A stretch of 32,411 nucleotides of DNA, taken from positions 1 to 32,411 of the forward strand of contig JABDMH010000159.1 of NCBI GenBank assembly GCA_013001595.1. The letters run 5' to 3'. Positions 1-9,207 of this stretch are shown piece by piece. The notes beneath the pieces were generated by a model. The model saw nothing but the letters and a program-made list of their open reading frames with translations. It did no database searches and was not told where the DNA came from. How positions within the stretch are numbered: the first letter of the stretch is position 1; the number at the start of each line of letters is the position of its first letter. The DNA is from Saprospiraceae bacterium. GTDB taxonomy: Bacteria; Bacteroidota; Bacteroidia; Chitinophagales; Saprospiraceae. Made by a program: the position numbers and the translations under genes.

Positions 1-1556
1 TTACCAGCTTGACTGCGGAACTTACACCTTGGGATGTAGATCAGGATGGAGAGATCGATACCGCCGTGGTGACCATCTGGGCCAACGAGTTTGATCGCAG
101 CAGTGCACCTGCTTGTAATAGCGAAGAAGAGAATCATTTTCGCATAGAACTACTTGATGGCATTGATGACGAAACTTGGGAAGAAGATGCAGACAGCATC
201 AGTTTGGGCTGTATGCACAAAGGGACGCAGACCATTAGGTTGTGGGTAATCGATGAGAAAGGTTCGTTTGACTACTGTGATGTGGTCCTAATTGTTCAGA
301 ATAATATGGGTGGTTGTCCCGATATTGATGACACCGATCGTGGTAGACTTTTAGGTAACATAGCGACAGAGAATGGAGATATGATTGAGAAAGTGGAAGT
401 CAGTGCTACTGGAGAAAATCTTGCCGCCAATATGACTACTGGAGCAGATGGCCTATATGATTTTCAGATTCCAATGGGTATGGTTACAACGATTACACCT
501 AGGAAGAACATTGATCATGCCAATGGTGTATCCACTATGGATCTAATCATCTTACAGAAGCATATCATTGGTATGGAGCTCATGGGCTCACCATACAAAT
601 TGATTGCTGCTGACGTAAATAAAGATGGATTTATCAATGCACTGGATTTATTGGAGATGAGGAGGTTAATTCTCGGCGAAATATCCGACTTTGAAAATAG
701 CGATTCGTGGAGATTCCTATTAAAGGATTACGAATTTATGACGAACGAACCGCAATCAGAGTTGTTTCCAGAGCGCTTGATAATCAGTGTTGATCAACCC
801 CAGATGAAGCGAGATTTTCTAGGCATTAAGATCGGAGATTTGGACTTGGACAGTGATCCAACAAAAAGAGCTGCAAGATCAGGAAAACAGTTGGTCTTCC
901 ATACGGAAGATCGAGAGTTGGTGAAAGGTCAGAAGATTTCGATCCCATTTGTGGTAAACTCAACAACGCTATACGAAGGATTTCAATTTACTATAAATAC
1001 TGCCACAGAAAATGTGTCCGTTGTTGACGCCTTTGGAAATGATGCACTCGGCTTTATGAGATCTAATTTTGGTTTTACAAGATCAGACGATGGAATGGTG
1101 ACCGTAAGTTGGCATGCTGATCGGGGACAAGATCTGCGTGGAGACCAAGTCTTTAGCATTGTACTTGAAGTCAATGAAAATACGATGATCAGTGATGCGC
1201 TGAGTATTGATGGTAAAGTCACACCCGCCATCTCCTTCCCTGAAGAAGGATCTGCTGCCGGAGTAGCTATGAATTTCACAAGTGGAGGAATCGATTATGA
1301 GTTGGATCTATTTCAAAACGAACCGAATCCATTTGTGGAGTCAACTACAATCAGATTTACCTTGCCGAAATCTAGCGAAGCAAAGCTCAATATCTATGAT
1401 ATTACTGGGAAGCACTTAAAAGAGATTAGGGGTATGTTTAGCAAGGGATTAAACCAAGTAGCTTTGAACGCAAATGAATTGACAGCAAAAGGTTTGATAT
1501 ACTATGAGTTAGAGGTCGAGGGTACTAAGCTGATTAAGAAAATGATTATTCAATAA
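1..1556 (+). CDS. C-terminal part of a secreted dockerin-containing T9SS protein (5' end outside window)
   Basis: The frame is open to the first base of the window, so the gene starts upstream and the TTG at 9 is not its start. Counting from that TTG, about residues 111-165 resemble a carboxypeptidase-regulatory or CnaB-like beta-sandwich (GRLLGNIATENGDMIEKVEV). Residues 170-225 form a dockerin type I-like pair of calcium loops (DVNKDGFINALDLLEMRR). About 280-420 is a cohesin-like beta-rich stretch. About 435-515 is a type A T9SS sorting domain (FQNEPNPFVESTTIRF, IYDITGK, a final KKMIIQ). The protein should be exported across the inner membrane and then secreted or surface-anchored by the T9SS. 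This C-terminal order is common in very large Saprospiria surface proteins. The ligand or substrate cannot be judged because the N-terminal part is missing. Confidence 0.85.
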   Translation, partial: TSLTAELTPWDVDQDGEIDTAVVTIWANEFDRSSAPACNSEEENHFRIELLDGIDDETWEEDADSISLGCMHKGTQTIRLWVIDEKGSFDYCDVVLIVQNNMGGCPDIDDTDRGRLLGNIATENGDMIEKVEVSATGENLAANMTTGADGLYDFQIPMGMVTTITPRKNIDHANGVSTMDLIILQKHIIGMELMGSPYKLIAADVNKDGFINALDLLEMRRLILGEISDFENSDSWRFLLKDYEFMTNEPQSELFPERLIISVDQPQMKRDFLGIKIGDLDLDSDPTKRAARSGKQLVFHTEDRELVKGQKISIPFVVNSTTLYEGFQFTINTATENVSVVDAFGNDALGFMRSNFGFTRSDDGMVTVSWHADRGQDLRGDQVFSIVLEVNENTMISDALSIDGKVTPAISFPEEGSAAGVAMNFTSGGIDYELDLFQNEPNPFVESTTIRFTLPKSSEAKLNIYDITGKHLKEIRGMFSKGLNQVALNANELTAKGLIYYELEVEGTKLIKKMIIQ

Positions 1557-1584
1557 TAATCTGTTTTGTAATTACCGTTAAGTA

Positions 1585-1616
1585 AAAAGGGGAGTTGCGG
1601 ATGCAATTCCCCTTTT
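1585..1616. terminator. Shared intrinsic terminator between convergent genes
   Basis: A 14-bp stem (1585-1598 with 1603-1616) has one G-T wobble on the plus strand and a GGAT tetraloop. The arms begin and end in A4 and T4, so each strand has a U-rich 3' edge. It lies 28 bp past the stop of the T9SS gene and 24 bp past the stop of ilvC, so it probably ends both transcripts. Confidence 0.75.
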
Positions 1617-1640
1617 ACATGTGCGATAAAACTCGGCGCA

Positions 1641-2687
1641 CTAATTATTTTCCGGTCTCAAAGACCGCACTACCTTACCTGCCCTCCACATTTCTGAATC
1701 AGCAAGTTCTTTTAACTCTACTTCTAATTTATCTCGATAGTCATTTTGACTATTTGAGTCAATTGATTTCTGAGCCTCGTTGCCACTTGCTACACTGTTA
1801 TACAGTTCTTCAAATACGGGATAAACAGCATCTCTAAATTTATCTTTCCAATCAAGTGCCCCTCGTTGGGCTGTGGTGGAGCAGTTGGCATACATCCAAT
1901 CCATTCCATTTTCAGCCACTAAAGGCATAAGAGATTGTGTCAATTCTTCGACCGTTTCATTAAATGCCTCAGAGGGTGTGTGCCCATTTTTCCTTAGCAC
2001 ATCATATTGCGCTGAAAAAATCCCTTGTATGGCTCCCATTAATGTACCTCGTTCACCGGTGAGGTCACTAAAGACTTCTCGTTTGAATGTAGTTTCAAAA
2101 AGATATCCGGAACCAATACCGATTCCCAATGCTACTACTCGATCGAAGGCATTTCCAGTTGCGTCCTGATGGATGGCATAGCTCGAATTGAGCCCTCGAC
2201 CAGCCAAAAACATACGACGAAGGGATGTACCAGATCCTTTAGGAGCAACCAAGATTACATCCACATCATCAGGTGGTATTATTCCAGTTCGATCTTTATA
2301 GGTAATGGCGAATCCATGAGAAAAATACAAAGCCTTTCCCTTCGTGAGTCGCTCCTTAAGCGTTGGCCACAAATCGATTTGAGCAGCATCTGATAGCAAA
2401 TATTGTATGATTGTGCCACGTTCTGCTGCTTCCTCCACTGAAAAAAGGGTTTCACCAGGAACAAATCCATCCGCGATGGCTTTGTCATAAGACTTGGAAG
2501 GACTGCGTTGTCCAACAATCACGTTAAAGCCATTATCTCTAAGATTGAGCGCTTGACCAGGGCCCTGCACACCATAACCGATAATAGCGATGGTCTCATC
2601 CTTAAGCACTGCTCTGGCTTTTTCGAGTGGGAATTCTTCTCTTGTGACGACTTTTTCTTCAACACCGCCAAAGTTCATTGTTGCCAT
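1641..2687 (-). CDS. ilvC: Ketol-acid reductoisomerase IlvC
   Basis: IlvC converts acetolactate (or acetohydroxybutyrate) to the dihydroxy acid by Mg-dependent alkyl migration and NADPH reduction, the second common step of Val, Leu and Ile synthesis. The 348-aa product fits the short class I form. It has a Rossmann loop (IIGYGVQGPGQALNLRDNG), a dinucleotide-phosphate site (VGQRSPSKS), the DVILVAPKGSGTSLRR segment, and the acidic metal-binding segment DLTGERGTLMGAIQG. It is the last gene of ilvD-ilvB-ilvN-ilvC, 26 bp after ilvN, with a terminator just beyond it. The ATG at 2687 gives MATMNFGGVEEKVV, which agrees with family N-termini. It should be cytoplasmic and controlled by the attenuator upstream of ilvD. 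Confidence 0.97.
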   Translation of the reverse strand: MATMNFGGVEEKVVTREEFPLEKARAVLKDETIAIIGYGVQGPGQALNLRDNGFNVIVGQRSPSKSYDKAIADGFVPGETLFSVEEAAERGTIIQYLLSDAAQIDLWPTLKERLTKGKALYFSHGFAITYKDRTGIIPPDDVDVILVAPKGSGTSLRRMFLAGRGLNSSYAIHQDATGNAFDRVVALGIGIGSGYLFETTFKREVFSDLTGERGTLMGAIQGIFSAQYDVLRKNGHTPSEAFNETVEELTQSLMPLVAENGMDWMYANCSTTAQRGALDWKDKFRDAVYPVFEELYNSVASGNEAQKSIDSNSQNDYRDKLEVELKELADSEMWRAGKVVRSLRPENN

Positions 2688-2713
2688 TTATAAAATCATT
2701 TATTTATGAAAAA

Positions 2714-3262
2714 TTATTGTTCAAAAACTGATTCGACCGAAGCCAAATACTTATTTAGGGGTTCCATTGGTTTGGGAATTGCCACACGTCCTGACCTGAC
2801 AAATTCATAAATACCTTTCTTTTTCAGATCTTTAAGAAGGGCCTCTGTCTCTTCCTTGTATCCAGTTTTTTCCACTACAATATAATCCGGTTCAATACTT
2901 AGTATTCGTGCATTATGTGATCTTACCAATTCTTCTGTTTCATCATCACCCATAAAGACTGCCGTCGGTATCTTATAGAGGGCGAGCTCCTGGTGCACGA
3001 TTTCATGTGTCTCATAGAAAAATGCCTTGATAACATCTACCTGCTTTTCAATAGCAGCCACCAGTTTGTGAATCTGACTTTCTTCAACTTGCACCACGAT
3101 CGTGAATCTATAAATGGATTCATCTGAACTACTCGAAGTTGTGAGGCTGTCAATATTAATATGTCTACGAGTAAATACAGTCACCACTCGTTGAAGGAGT
3201 CCAGTTAGGTTTTCCGTAAAAACAGTGATCGTATATTCTTGCTTTTTCTTTTCCATGGTCAT
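2714..3262 (-). CDS. ilvN: Acetolactate synthase regulatory (small) subunit IlvN
   Basis: This is the regulatory partner of the catalytic subunit encoded just upstream. It normally raises activity and confers feedback inhibition by valine. The 182-aa protein has an N-terminal ACT domain at about residues 9-85 ([30 protein letters not shown]) and a C-terminal ALS_ss_C-like domain from about 95, which includes a lysine-rich [17 protein letters not shown] stretch. Its start codon overlaps the end of ilvB by 4 bp, which suggests translational coupling and equal stoichiometry. The symbol ilvN is preferred over ilvH only by convention with ilvB. Confidence 0.95.
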   Translation of the reverse strand: MTMEKKKQEYTITVFTENLTGLLQRVVTVFTRRHINIDSLTTSSSSDESIYRFTIVVQVEESQIHKLVAAIEKQVDVIKAFFYETHEIVHQELALYKIPTAVFMGDDETEELVRSHNARILSIEPDYIVVEKTGYKEETEALLKDLKKKGIYEFVRSGRVAIPKPMEPLNKYLASVESVFEQ

Positions 3263-5001
3263 TCTTTTTCTAGTACGATTTCGGTGACGGCATAACCAGA
3301 TGGTACCATTGGAAAAATATTATCTTCTTTCTCTACTTTGACGTGCAACAGATAGGGGCCATCAAAGGAAAGCATTTCAGCCACTGCTTCTTTGATTTTA
3401 CTTCTATCTTCCAGTGTCTTACCATTGACTCCAAAACCTCTTGCAATGGTAATGAAATCAGGATTTTCCAGTGCCACCGAAGAATATCTCTTATCAAAGA
3501 ATAACTGCTGCCATTGTCGGACCATCCCAAGATACTCGTTATCGAGCAAAAGAATTTTTACGGCTACGTCCCATTGACTGAGCATACCTAGTTCCTGAAG
3601 TGTCATTTGAAATCCCCCATCACCTATCACAGCAATAACTGTTTTATCTGGTTTAGCAAGCTTAGCTCCGAAAGCTGCTGGAAGACCGAAGCCCATAGTA
3701 CCGGCTCCACCAGAAGAGACCCATTGGTTGGTGTCTTTGTACTCATAGTAACGAGCGGCTACCATTTGATGCTGACCAACATCAGTTGCAACGATTGCCT
3801 GTCCATCTGTCTGCCTGGATACTTCCCGAACCATCATAGCCATATTAATTTTGCTATCTGCTGGAGGGTTTAGGTCATTTTTGATAACCTTAGCAAATTC
3901 GATTTCATCACATTTCCGGAACTCTGCCAACCACTCTGGATATGATTTCTGGTCAACCAAGGGAAGCAGCGCTTGCAGCGCTAGTTTTGCATCGGTTAAG
4001 ACTGGTACATCGGCATATACATTCTTATTAATTTCTGATGGATCGATCTCAATGTGTATGACTTTTGCTTGCGTTGCATATTTGTCGAGTCTTCCCGTTA
4101 CACGATCATCAAATCGCATCCCTATGGCAATCAATACGTCACATGATCCTGTGAGAAGGTTTGGGCCATAATTACCATGCATACCTAGCATTCCTGCATA
4201 GAGTTCATGTCCATGAGGTAGCGAGGATAGGCCATGAATGGTGCAACCTACTGGGATGCCGGTTTTTTCGACAAAGGTCTTAAATACCTCTTGTGCGCCT
4301 GCGATCTGAATGCCGTGACCAGCTAAAATATAGGGCCTTTCAGCATTATTGATCATCTCCGCCGCCTCCTTAATGCGCTCATGAGGCACCTTAGCTAAGG
4401 GCTTATAGCTGCGAATCTTCGGATTCTTACGGTATTCAAAATCTAACTCACCTACCTGGGCGTCTTTGGTAATGTCTATTAGTACCGGTCCTGGTCTTCC
4501 AGAATTTGCTACATAAAATGCCTTGGCAAAAATCTCCGGTATTTCACTTGGCTTGGTGATTTGATAGTTCCATTTGGTAACGGACATGGTGCATCCGATC
4601 ACATCCGTTTCTTGAAAGGCATCGGAACCCAACAAATGACTAAATACTTGTCCGGTAATGCAAACGAGCGGGGTGGAATCTAGAATTGCGTCACCCAAAC
4701 CTGTTACCAAGTTGGTTGCGCCTGGCCCAGAAGTCGCCATAGCCACGCCAGTATTTCGTGTGACCCTCGCATACCCTTGTGCTGCATGAATTCCCCCTTG
4801 CTCATGTCTGGGTAAAATATGTCTAAGTTTATCTTGATAGTGATAGAGTGCGTCATATACAGGCATGATGGCACCTCCTGGATAACCAAATATCGTGTCT
4901 ACGCCTTCCTCAAGTAGACATCGCAGTACAGCCTCTGCTCCGGAGATTCTATCTTTCTTAACTTCTTTTTCAACGGTTTTACTCAACGTTTTGGTTGCCA
5001 T
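3259..5001 (-). CDS. ilvB: Acetolactate synthase catalytic (large) subunit IlvB
   Basis: A thiamine-diphosphate enzyme that condenses pyruvate with pyruvate or 2-oxobutyrate, the committed step of branched-chain amino acid synthesis. The 580-aa length is normal. The N-terminal pyrimidine-binding domain has the catalytic glutamate in [15 protein letters not shown] and the [15 protein letters not shown] loop. The middle FAD-like domain covers about residues 210-345. The C-terminal PP domain has the GDG-NN-type cofactor motif [17 protein letters not shown] followed by [16 protein letters not shown]. It lies 22 bp after ilvD and overlaps ilvN by 4 bp. No anomaly was seen in the sequence. Confidence 0.97.
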   Translation of the reverse strand: MATKTLSKTVEKEVKKDRISGAEAVLRCLLEEGVDTIFGYPGGAIMPVYDALYHYQDKLRHILPRHEQGGIHAAQGYARVTRNTGVAMATSGPGATNLVTGLGDAILDSTPLVCITGQVFSHLLGSDAFQETDVIGCTMSVTKWNYQITKPSEIPEIFAKAFYVANSGRPGPVLIDITKDAQVGELDFEYRKNPKIRSYKPLAKVPHERIKEAAEMINNAERPYILAGHGIQIAGAQEVFKTFVEKTGIPVGCTIHGLSSLPHGHELYAGMLGMHGNYGPNLLTGSCDVLIAIGMRFDDRVTGRLDKYATQAKVIHIEIDPSEINKNVYADVPVLTDAKLALQALLPLVDQKSYPEWLAEFRKCDEIEFAKVIKNDLNPPADSKINMAMMVREVSRQTDGQAIVATDVGQHQMVAARYYEYKDTNQWVSSGGAGTMGFGLPAAFGAKLAKPDKTVIAVIGDGGFQMTLQELGMLSQWDVAVKILLLDNEYLGMVRQWQQLFFDKRYSSVALENPDFITIARGFGVNGKTLEDRSKIKEAVAEMLSFDGPYLLHVKVEKEDNIFPMVPSGYAVTEIVLEKE

Positions 5002-5023
5002 AGTTTATAGGATTTTCCAATTG

Positions 5024-6700
5024 TCAAAACTCATCTGTAACGCATCCCTCAGTGGCGGTAGATACGCACTTCGCATACTTTAGAAGTGCTCCACTTTCAG
5101 CTGGCAAGGGTGGTTCATTCCATTTGGATCTTCGTTCATTCAACTGATCGTCTGTGAGGTCTACAGCAATCAGGTTTGAGGTAGCATCAATGGTTACCAT
5201 GTCTCCATTTTCTATCAATGCGAGCGCTCCACCCCGTTGTGCTTCCGGAGTAATGTGGCCAACAACAAAGCCATGTGTTCCACCTGAAAAGCGACCATCG
5301 GTTATGAGGGCGACTTTTTTGCCAAGACCTGCCCCCATAATGAGCGAAGTAGGTTTTAGCATTTCTGGCATACCTGGACCACCTTTCGGCCCACAATACC
5401 TGATCACAACAACATCTCCTTCCAGAATGGCTCCTGCTGAGATTGCATCATTGGCCTCCTGCTCACTGCCGTAGATTTTTGCCGGACCCTGAAAGCGTTC
5501 ACCTTCTTTGCCCGTAATTTTTGCTACAGCACCGTCCGGAGCTAAATTGCCCTTCAAGATTTGTAAGTGGCCAGTCTCCTTTAGCGGTTGACTCATGGGC
5601 ATGATAATCTTTTGTCCATCAGCAAGGTCCGCCGCTTCTGCTAAGTTTTCTGCCAAAGTTTTACCAGTTACGGTCATACAGTTGGGATGCAATCGCCCCT
5701 CATCTAGTAAGATCCTAAGCACCCCTTGGACACCACCGATTTTGTGCAGGTCTTCCATGACGTACTTCCCACTTGGCTTTAGATCCGCCAATAGGGGAGT
5801 GCGATCGCTGATTTCCTGAAAATCATCAATACTCAAGGAGACTCCAGCAGCCTTTGCCACTGCTATCATATGGAGTACCGCATTGGTCGATCCACCAAGA
5901 ACCATGATCAGAGTGATCGCATTTTCAAATGCTTCACGAGTCATGACGTCTCTGGGTTTTATATCCTGCTCTAGAATCGTGCGCATGGCGGCCGCTATCC
6001 TGGTCACCTCATCTTGTTTATCTTGGCTATTGGCGGGATTTGAGGCATTATACGGAAGGCTCATTCCCAGGGCTTCAGAGGCTGAGGCCATGGTATTGGC
6101 CGTATACATGCCTCCACAAGCGCCAGGTCCTGGACAGGCCTTTCTGATGATTTCATGAAAAGTATTTTCATCTATAGTCTCAGAAAGTCTTTGCCCGAGA
6201 GCCTCAAAGGCACTTACAATATCAAGTTTATTTCCATCATGGTATCCTGGTGCAATTGTACCTCCATAGACAAGTATGCCAGGACGATTAAGGCGTGCCA
6301 TTCCCATCAGTGCACCAGGCATATTCTTATCGCACCCAACTACACTTATTACACCATCATACCACTGGGCACCCACTACCGTTTCGATTGAATCAGCAAT
6401 GATATCGCGCGAAGGGAGCGAGTATCGCATGCCAGCGGTACCCATCGAGATGCCATCGCTGACACCGATTGTATGAAACACCAAACCAATTAGGTCCAAA
6501 TTCTGTACCTCAGCTTTTACTTTAGAAGCCAAAGCATTGAGGTGCATATTACATGGATTTCCCTCCCAACCGGTACTAGCTATACCAATTTGAGGTTTTT
6601 TCAAATCGTCAGGACTTAGCCCTGCAGCATGAAGCATCGCTTGAGCTCCCGGTTGAGTTTCGTCTTGAGTAACTCGCCTACTGTACTTATTTAGGGACAT
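5024..6700 (-). CDS. ilvD: Dihydroxy-acid dehydratase IlvD
   Basis: An iron-sulphur enzyme that dehydrates 2,3-dihydroxy-3-methyl acids to 2-oxo acids, the third common step of the Val/Ile pathway. The 558-aa protein shows the three expected cluster cysteines, in [22 protein letters not shown] and [16 protein letters not shown]. It also has the conserved C-terminal segment [20 protein letters not shown], whose serine region is catalytic in the family. It is the first structural gene of the operon, and its start lies 157 bp beyond the end of the attenuator terminator. No ribosome-binding site is obvious; the A/T-rich TTTAAATA just before the ATG is usual for Bacteroidota. Confidence 0.97.
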   Translation of the reverse strand: MSLNKYSRRVTQDETQPGAQAMLHAAGLSPDDLKKPQIGIASTGWEGNPCNMHLNALASKVKAEVQNLDLIGLVFHTIGVSDGISMGTAGMRYSLPSRDIIADSIETVVGAQWYDGVISVVGCDKNMPGALMGMARLNRPGILVYGGTIAPGYHDGNKLDIVSAFEALGQRLSETIDENTFHEIIRKACPGPGACGGMYTANTMASASEALGMSLPYNASNPANSQDKQDEVTRIAAAMRTILEQDIKPRDVMTREAFENAITLIMVLGGSTNAVLHMIAVAKAAGVSLSIDDFQEISDRTPLLADLKPSGKYVMEDLHKIGGVQGVLRILLDEGRLHPNCMTVTGKTLAENLAEAADLADGQKIIMPMSQPLKETGHLQILKGNLAPDGAVAKITGKEGERFQGPAKIYGSEQEANDAISAGAILEGDVVVIRYCGPKGGPGMPEMLKPTSLIMGAGLGKKVALITDGRFSGGTHGFVVGHITPEAQRGGALALIENGDMVTIDATSNLIAVDLTDDQLNERRSKWNEPPLPAESGALLKYAKCVSTATEGCVTDEF

Positions 6701-6856
6701 TATTTAAAGGTATTTTAATCACACTGACATGCAGCTCCTATTTATAGCCTAATTACAATTCGTACAAAACTTCAATCAAATTCAACGCACTCATTATCAG
6801 CTCCTTAGTGCAAAATCATTTACGAGAACTATATGCTGATGCCCAGACAATACATG

Positions 6857-6888
6857 AAAAAAGGCCATTCTCACCTGAGAATGGCCTT
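6857..6888 (-). terminator. Attenuator terminator of the ilv operon (3:4 hairpin)
   Basis: Read on the minus strand, AAGGCCATTCTC pairs with GAGAATGGCCTT as a perfect 12-bp stem with a 4-nt loop, followed by six U residues (6862-6857). It lies 157 bp upstream of the ilvD ATG and just after a leader ORF rich in branched-chain codons. That is the position and form of an attenuator rather than an end-of-gene terminator: the upstream gene on this strand stops at 7030, before the promoter element. Confidence 0.85.
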
Positions 6889-6950
6889 CTATATTTTTAA
6901 CCATACTCAGTCAGCTGTGGCCGAAGACGACAACAACAAGAATAGTATGG
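6876..6950 (-). promoter_or_regulatory. Antiterminator and 1:2 hairpin of the ilv attenuator
   Basis: Three short segments compete on the minus-strand RNA. Segment 1, CCATACT (6950-6944), is fully complementary to segment 2, AGTATGG (6907-6901). Segment 2, extended to TGAGTATGG (6909-6901), pairs with segment 3, CCATTCTCA (6884-6876), with one mismatch in nine. Segment 3 is also the 5' arm of the terminator. Segment 1 lies at the block of Ile/Leu/Val codons, and segment 2 overlaps or follows the leader stop codons. A ribosome stalled on those codons would cover segment 1 and free 2 to pair with 3 (transcription continues). A ribosome reaching the stop would cover 2 and let 3:4 form (transcription stops). 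The pairings are seen in the sequence; the mechanism is inferred from known enterobacterial attenuators. Confidence 0.75.
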
Positions 6951-6960
6951 ATATGGACAT
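6907..6960 (-). CDS. Alternative ilv leader peptide frame (ATG start)
   Basis: Shifted by one base from the preceding entry, this 17-residue ORF reads MSISILFLLLSSSATAD. It holds four Leu and two Ile but no Val. It has the better start codon, but the only purine-rich site is about 16 nt from the ATG, which is too far for Shine-Dalgarno pairing. Its stop codon (6909-6907) lies directly on antiterminator segment 2, so termination here would also mask that segment. Either frame, or both, could be the sensor. Confidence 0.4.
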   Translation of the reverse strand: MSISILFLLLSSSATAD

Positions 6961-6970
6961 TTGAAATCAC
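6911..6970 (-). CDS. ilv leader peptide (preferred frame, GTG start)
   Basis: A 19-residue ORF reads MISNVHIHTILVVVVFGHS. Nine of the 18 residues after the start are Ile, Leu or Val, including the unbroken run I-L-V-V-V-V. AGGAG (6981-6977) sits 6 nt before the GTG, a good Shine-Dalgarno spacing although such sites are uncommon in Bacteroidota. All three end-product amino acids are represented, which suits an operon shared by all three pathways. The codon run (6943-6926) overlies or abuts hairpin segment 1, as an attenuation leader requires. The doubt is the GTG start, because an overlapping frame begins with ATG (see next entry). Confidence 0.6.
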   Translation of the reverse strand: MISNVHIHTILVVVVFGHS

Positions 6971-6998
6971 TGTTCTCTCCTGAAATTTGATCTTGAGT

Positions 6999-7006
6999 CA
7001 AAGATA
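6999..7006 (-). promoter_or_regulatory. -7 promoter element of the ilv operon
   Basis: The minus strand reads TATCTTTG, a perfect match to the Bacteroidota sigma -7 consensus TAnnTTTG. No clear TTTG -33 element is visible at the usual spacing. Transcription would start near 6993, about 23 nt before the GTG of the leader ORF, leaving room for the complete attenuator. Confidence 0.6.
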
Positions 7007-7029
7007 AAAAAATCTACAGTATGCCAGTT

Positions 7030-7674
7030 TTACAGATAATCAGGGCGGAAGGCCACCCGAATCCCAAAGCGGAACTCTTGTTCTCCCAGTGGACCTTCTG
7101 AGGTACTTTTCGTTTGTAGAACCTCAATGTAGTAGTGAAGGAGTGGGGAAATTGTCACCAGGTCAGATATACCAATGTCTAGTCCGGCACCAATGGCCAA
7201 ACCAGCTTGGCTTTTCCATGTTTTAGCCGTAGGTTGATCTGTAAAGCTTGAATGTACTTGATAGAATGATGGCACCAACTGCAGAAAGAAACCCTTCTTA
7301 AAGAGATCATTTTGCTTGGAAAAGGTGGGACAATCGCAATCTCCTCGAAAGTCAAATGGATACAAACTAATGGGCAATGCTAGGCCATAGCGATCTATAT
7401 CGATCGGTCGATCTGCTGGGCTAGTAGGTTCTGACCTCGAAAAATTGGCATAGGTAATCTCTGGGTAGAACTCGATTCGATGTTCAGGCAGTCTTAACCA
7501 GTAATGTATGCCAACATCATATCCTGAATGAGAAAGCTGGCTAATTGACTGGTCTGTTGAGGTTGGCATTGGTATAGCTGCACGGACCATTTGACCACGA
7601 ATACCAAATTGAGCGTGACTTGACCCCATCCAAAGAAACAGTAGACAGATAACTAAATGATGTTTCATTTTCAA
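7030..7674 (-). CDS. Predicted outer-membrane beta-barrel protein
   Basis: The 214-aa product has a clear Sec signal peptide, with Lys/His-rich MKMKHH, then a hydrophobic LVICLLFLWMG core and cleavage near SHA-QF. The mature part alternates polar and hydrophobic residues in strand-like stretches (HRIEFYPEITYANF, GLALPISLYPFDF, FLQLVPSFYQVHS, LVTISPLLHYYIEV, EFRFGIRVAF). It ends within four residues of an FRPDYL segment, similar to the closing strand of PorT/OmpX-like 8-strand barrels. It probably sits in the outer membrane, with function unknown. It lies upstream of the ilv promoter on the same strand, but the ilv leader separates it from that operon. Family assignment rests on pattern rather than on a diagnostic motif. 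Confidence 0.8.
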   Translation of the reverse strand: MKMKHHLVICLLFLWMGSSHAQFGIRGQMVRAAIPMPTSTDQSISQLSHSGYDVGIHYWLRLPEHRIEFYPEITYANFSRSEPTSPADRPIDIDRYGLALPISLYPFDFRGDCDCPTFSKQNDLFKKGFFLQLVPSFYQVHSSFTDQPTAKTWKSQAGLAIGAGLDIGISDLVTISPLLHYYIEVLQTKSTSEGPLGEQEFRFGIRVAFRPDYL

Positions 7675-7840
7675 CTCTTAAACGAACAATTTCAGACAAT
7701 GGGTATTAAAGCCCTTTGAACCGAAGTCGTAAACTCGAAGAGACCACCTCAGCCAGACATTTTTGTCAATCTTTTGATGGTCAATTCATCAAGCTACTGT
7801 AAATATTACCAAAATCAGGCCAGCATCAATGTATAGCAGT

Positions 7841-7848
7841 TATCTTTG
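7841..7848 (+). promoter_or_regulatory. -7 promoter element of rimO
   Basis: TATCTTTG is a perfect TAnnTTTG element and has the same eight bases as the ilv promoter. A start near 7854 would give a 5' leader of about 43 nt before the rimO GTG. The -33 region is weak. Confidence 0.55.
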
Positions 7849-7896
7849 CGATCGCTTGAAGTAATTCGGAAATAATGGCCAAATACTGTAGATACG

Positions 7897-9207
7897 GTGA
7901 AAACGAAGAAACATACTACTGACGTCAGGGTGGTGACTCTAGGGTGTTCCAAGAATCTTGTCGATTCTGAGAATTTGGTGACACAATTGCAAGCAAACGA
8001 TATCCTTGCGGATCACGAGAAGGGACAGGCAGCTGCTGATGTAGTGATTGTAAATACTTGTGGCTTTATTGAAGCAGCAAAGCAAGAATCTATTGATACC
8101 GTATTGCATTATGCCGATATGAAAAGCAGGGGTAAGCTGCAGAAACTGTATGTGACAGGCTGCCTATCTCAACGATATAGGGAGGATTTGCAGCACGAGA
8201 TTCCAGAAGTAGATGCTTTTTTTGGTACCATGGAGCTACCTGCTTTACTCAGTAAATTTGATGCAGATTATAAGCATGAATTGATCGGTGAGCGAACCAT
8301 CTGGACTCCCGAGCACTATGCCTATCTCAAAATTTCAGAGGGCTGCAATCGCACCTGCTCATTTTGTGCGATTCCTTTAATGCGCGGTAAGCACGTCAGT
8401 AAGCCGATGGAAGCCATTATTGCTGAAGCCCAATCACTGGTAAGAAGAGGCGTTAAGGAAATTATTCTGATTGCCCAGGAATTGACTTACTATGGCCTTG
8501 ATATTTATAAGGAGCGGAAGCTAGCAGCACTGCTCGATCAACTTGCTGCGATAGAGGAACTGGCATGGATCAGATTACATTACGCCTATCCGTCACGCTT
8601 TCCCGAAGAGGTTTTTGATGTGATGGCGAGACACCCTAATATTTGCAATTATATTGACATGCCCCTTCAACATGTCGATGACGGCGTCCTGACAAGAATG
8701 AAGAGACAAATCACTCAAGAAGAGACGCGAGCGCTCATAGGCAAGGCACGAGAAAAAGTTCCTGGACTATGCTTTCGCACCACCTTGATGGTCGGGTTTC
8801 CCGGTGAAACTGAGCAAGAGTTTGCGTCTTTATGTCGCTTTGTAGAAGAAATTCAGTTCGAGCGACTCGGTGTGTTTGAATATTCGCATGAAGAACAAAC
8901 CGGTGCTTATGATCTAATTGATAATATTCCTCCTAATGCCAAAGCGCAAAGAGCAGGCACACTCATGGAAATCCAAAAAGCAATTTCACTAAAACATAAT
9001 GAAGCAAAATTGGGTTCAGATGTAGAGGTTTTGATAGACAGGAAGGAGGGCAATAGCTTTTTCGGACGCACCGAACACGACTCTCCTGAAGTAGATAACG
9101 AAGTTGTTGTAGATGCTGCCCGAGATTTTGTTAGAGTGGGAGATTTTGCCAGCGTGGAAATATATGATGTTACCGAGTATGACCTGTATGGGATTTTGAG
9201 TAAATGA
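7897..9207 (+). CDS. rimO: Ribosomal protein S12 methylthiotransferase RimO
   Basis: A radical-SAM enzyme that adds a methylthio group to the conserved aspartate of ribosomal protein S12. The 436-aa protein has the three usual parts. The N-terminal UPF0004 domain carries the first cluster cysteines (VVTLGCSKNLVDSENL, VNTCGFIEAAKQESID, VTGCLSQRY). The radical-SAM core has the CxxxCxxC motif CNRTCSFCAIP near residue 150, then MRGKHVSKP. The C-terminal TRAM domain is from about 370 (VEVLIDRKEGNSFFGRTEHDSPEVDN). RimO is favoured over MiaB by the GKHVSKP and QELTYYGLDIY segments. The GTG at 7897 is the only start possible, because TAA at 7873-7875 closes the frame upstream. Its stop overlaps the next ATG by 4 bp. 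Confidence 0.95.
   Translation: MKTKKHTTDVRVVTLGCSKNLVDSENLVTQLQANDILADHEKGQAAADVVIVNTCGFIEAAKQESIDTVLHYADMKSRGKLQKLYVTGCLSQRYREDLQHEIPEVDAFFGTMELPALLSKFDADYKHELIGERTIWTPEHYAYLKISEGCNRTCSFCAIPLMRGKHVSKPMEAIIAEAQSLVRRGVKEIILIAQELTYYGLDIYKERKLAALLDQLAAIEELAWIRLHYAYPSRFPEEVFDVMARHPNICNYIDMPLQHVDDGVLTRMKRQITQEETRALIGKAREKVPGLCFRTTLMVGFPGETEQEFASLCRFVEEIQFERLGVFEYSHEEQTGAYDLIDNIPPNAKAQRAGTLMEIQKAISLKHNEAKLGSDVEVLIDRKEGNSFFGRTEHDSPEVDNEVVVDAARDFVRVGDFASVEIYDVTEYDLYGILSK

Noticed and set aside
1641-6700. Open frames antisense to the ilv genes
   Set aside because: They are short, lack leaders or domains, and lie opposite strongly conserved enzyme genes.
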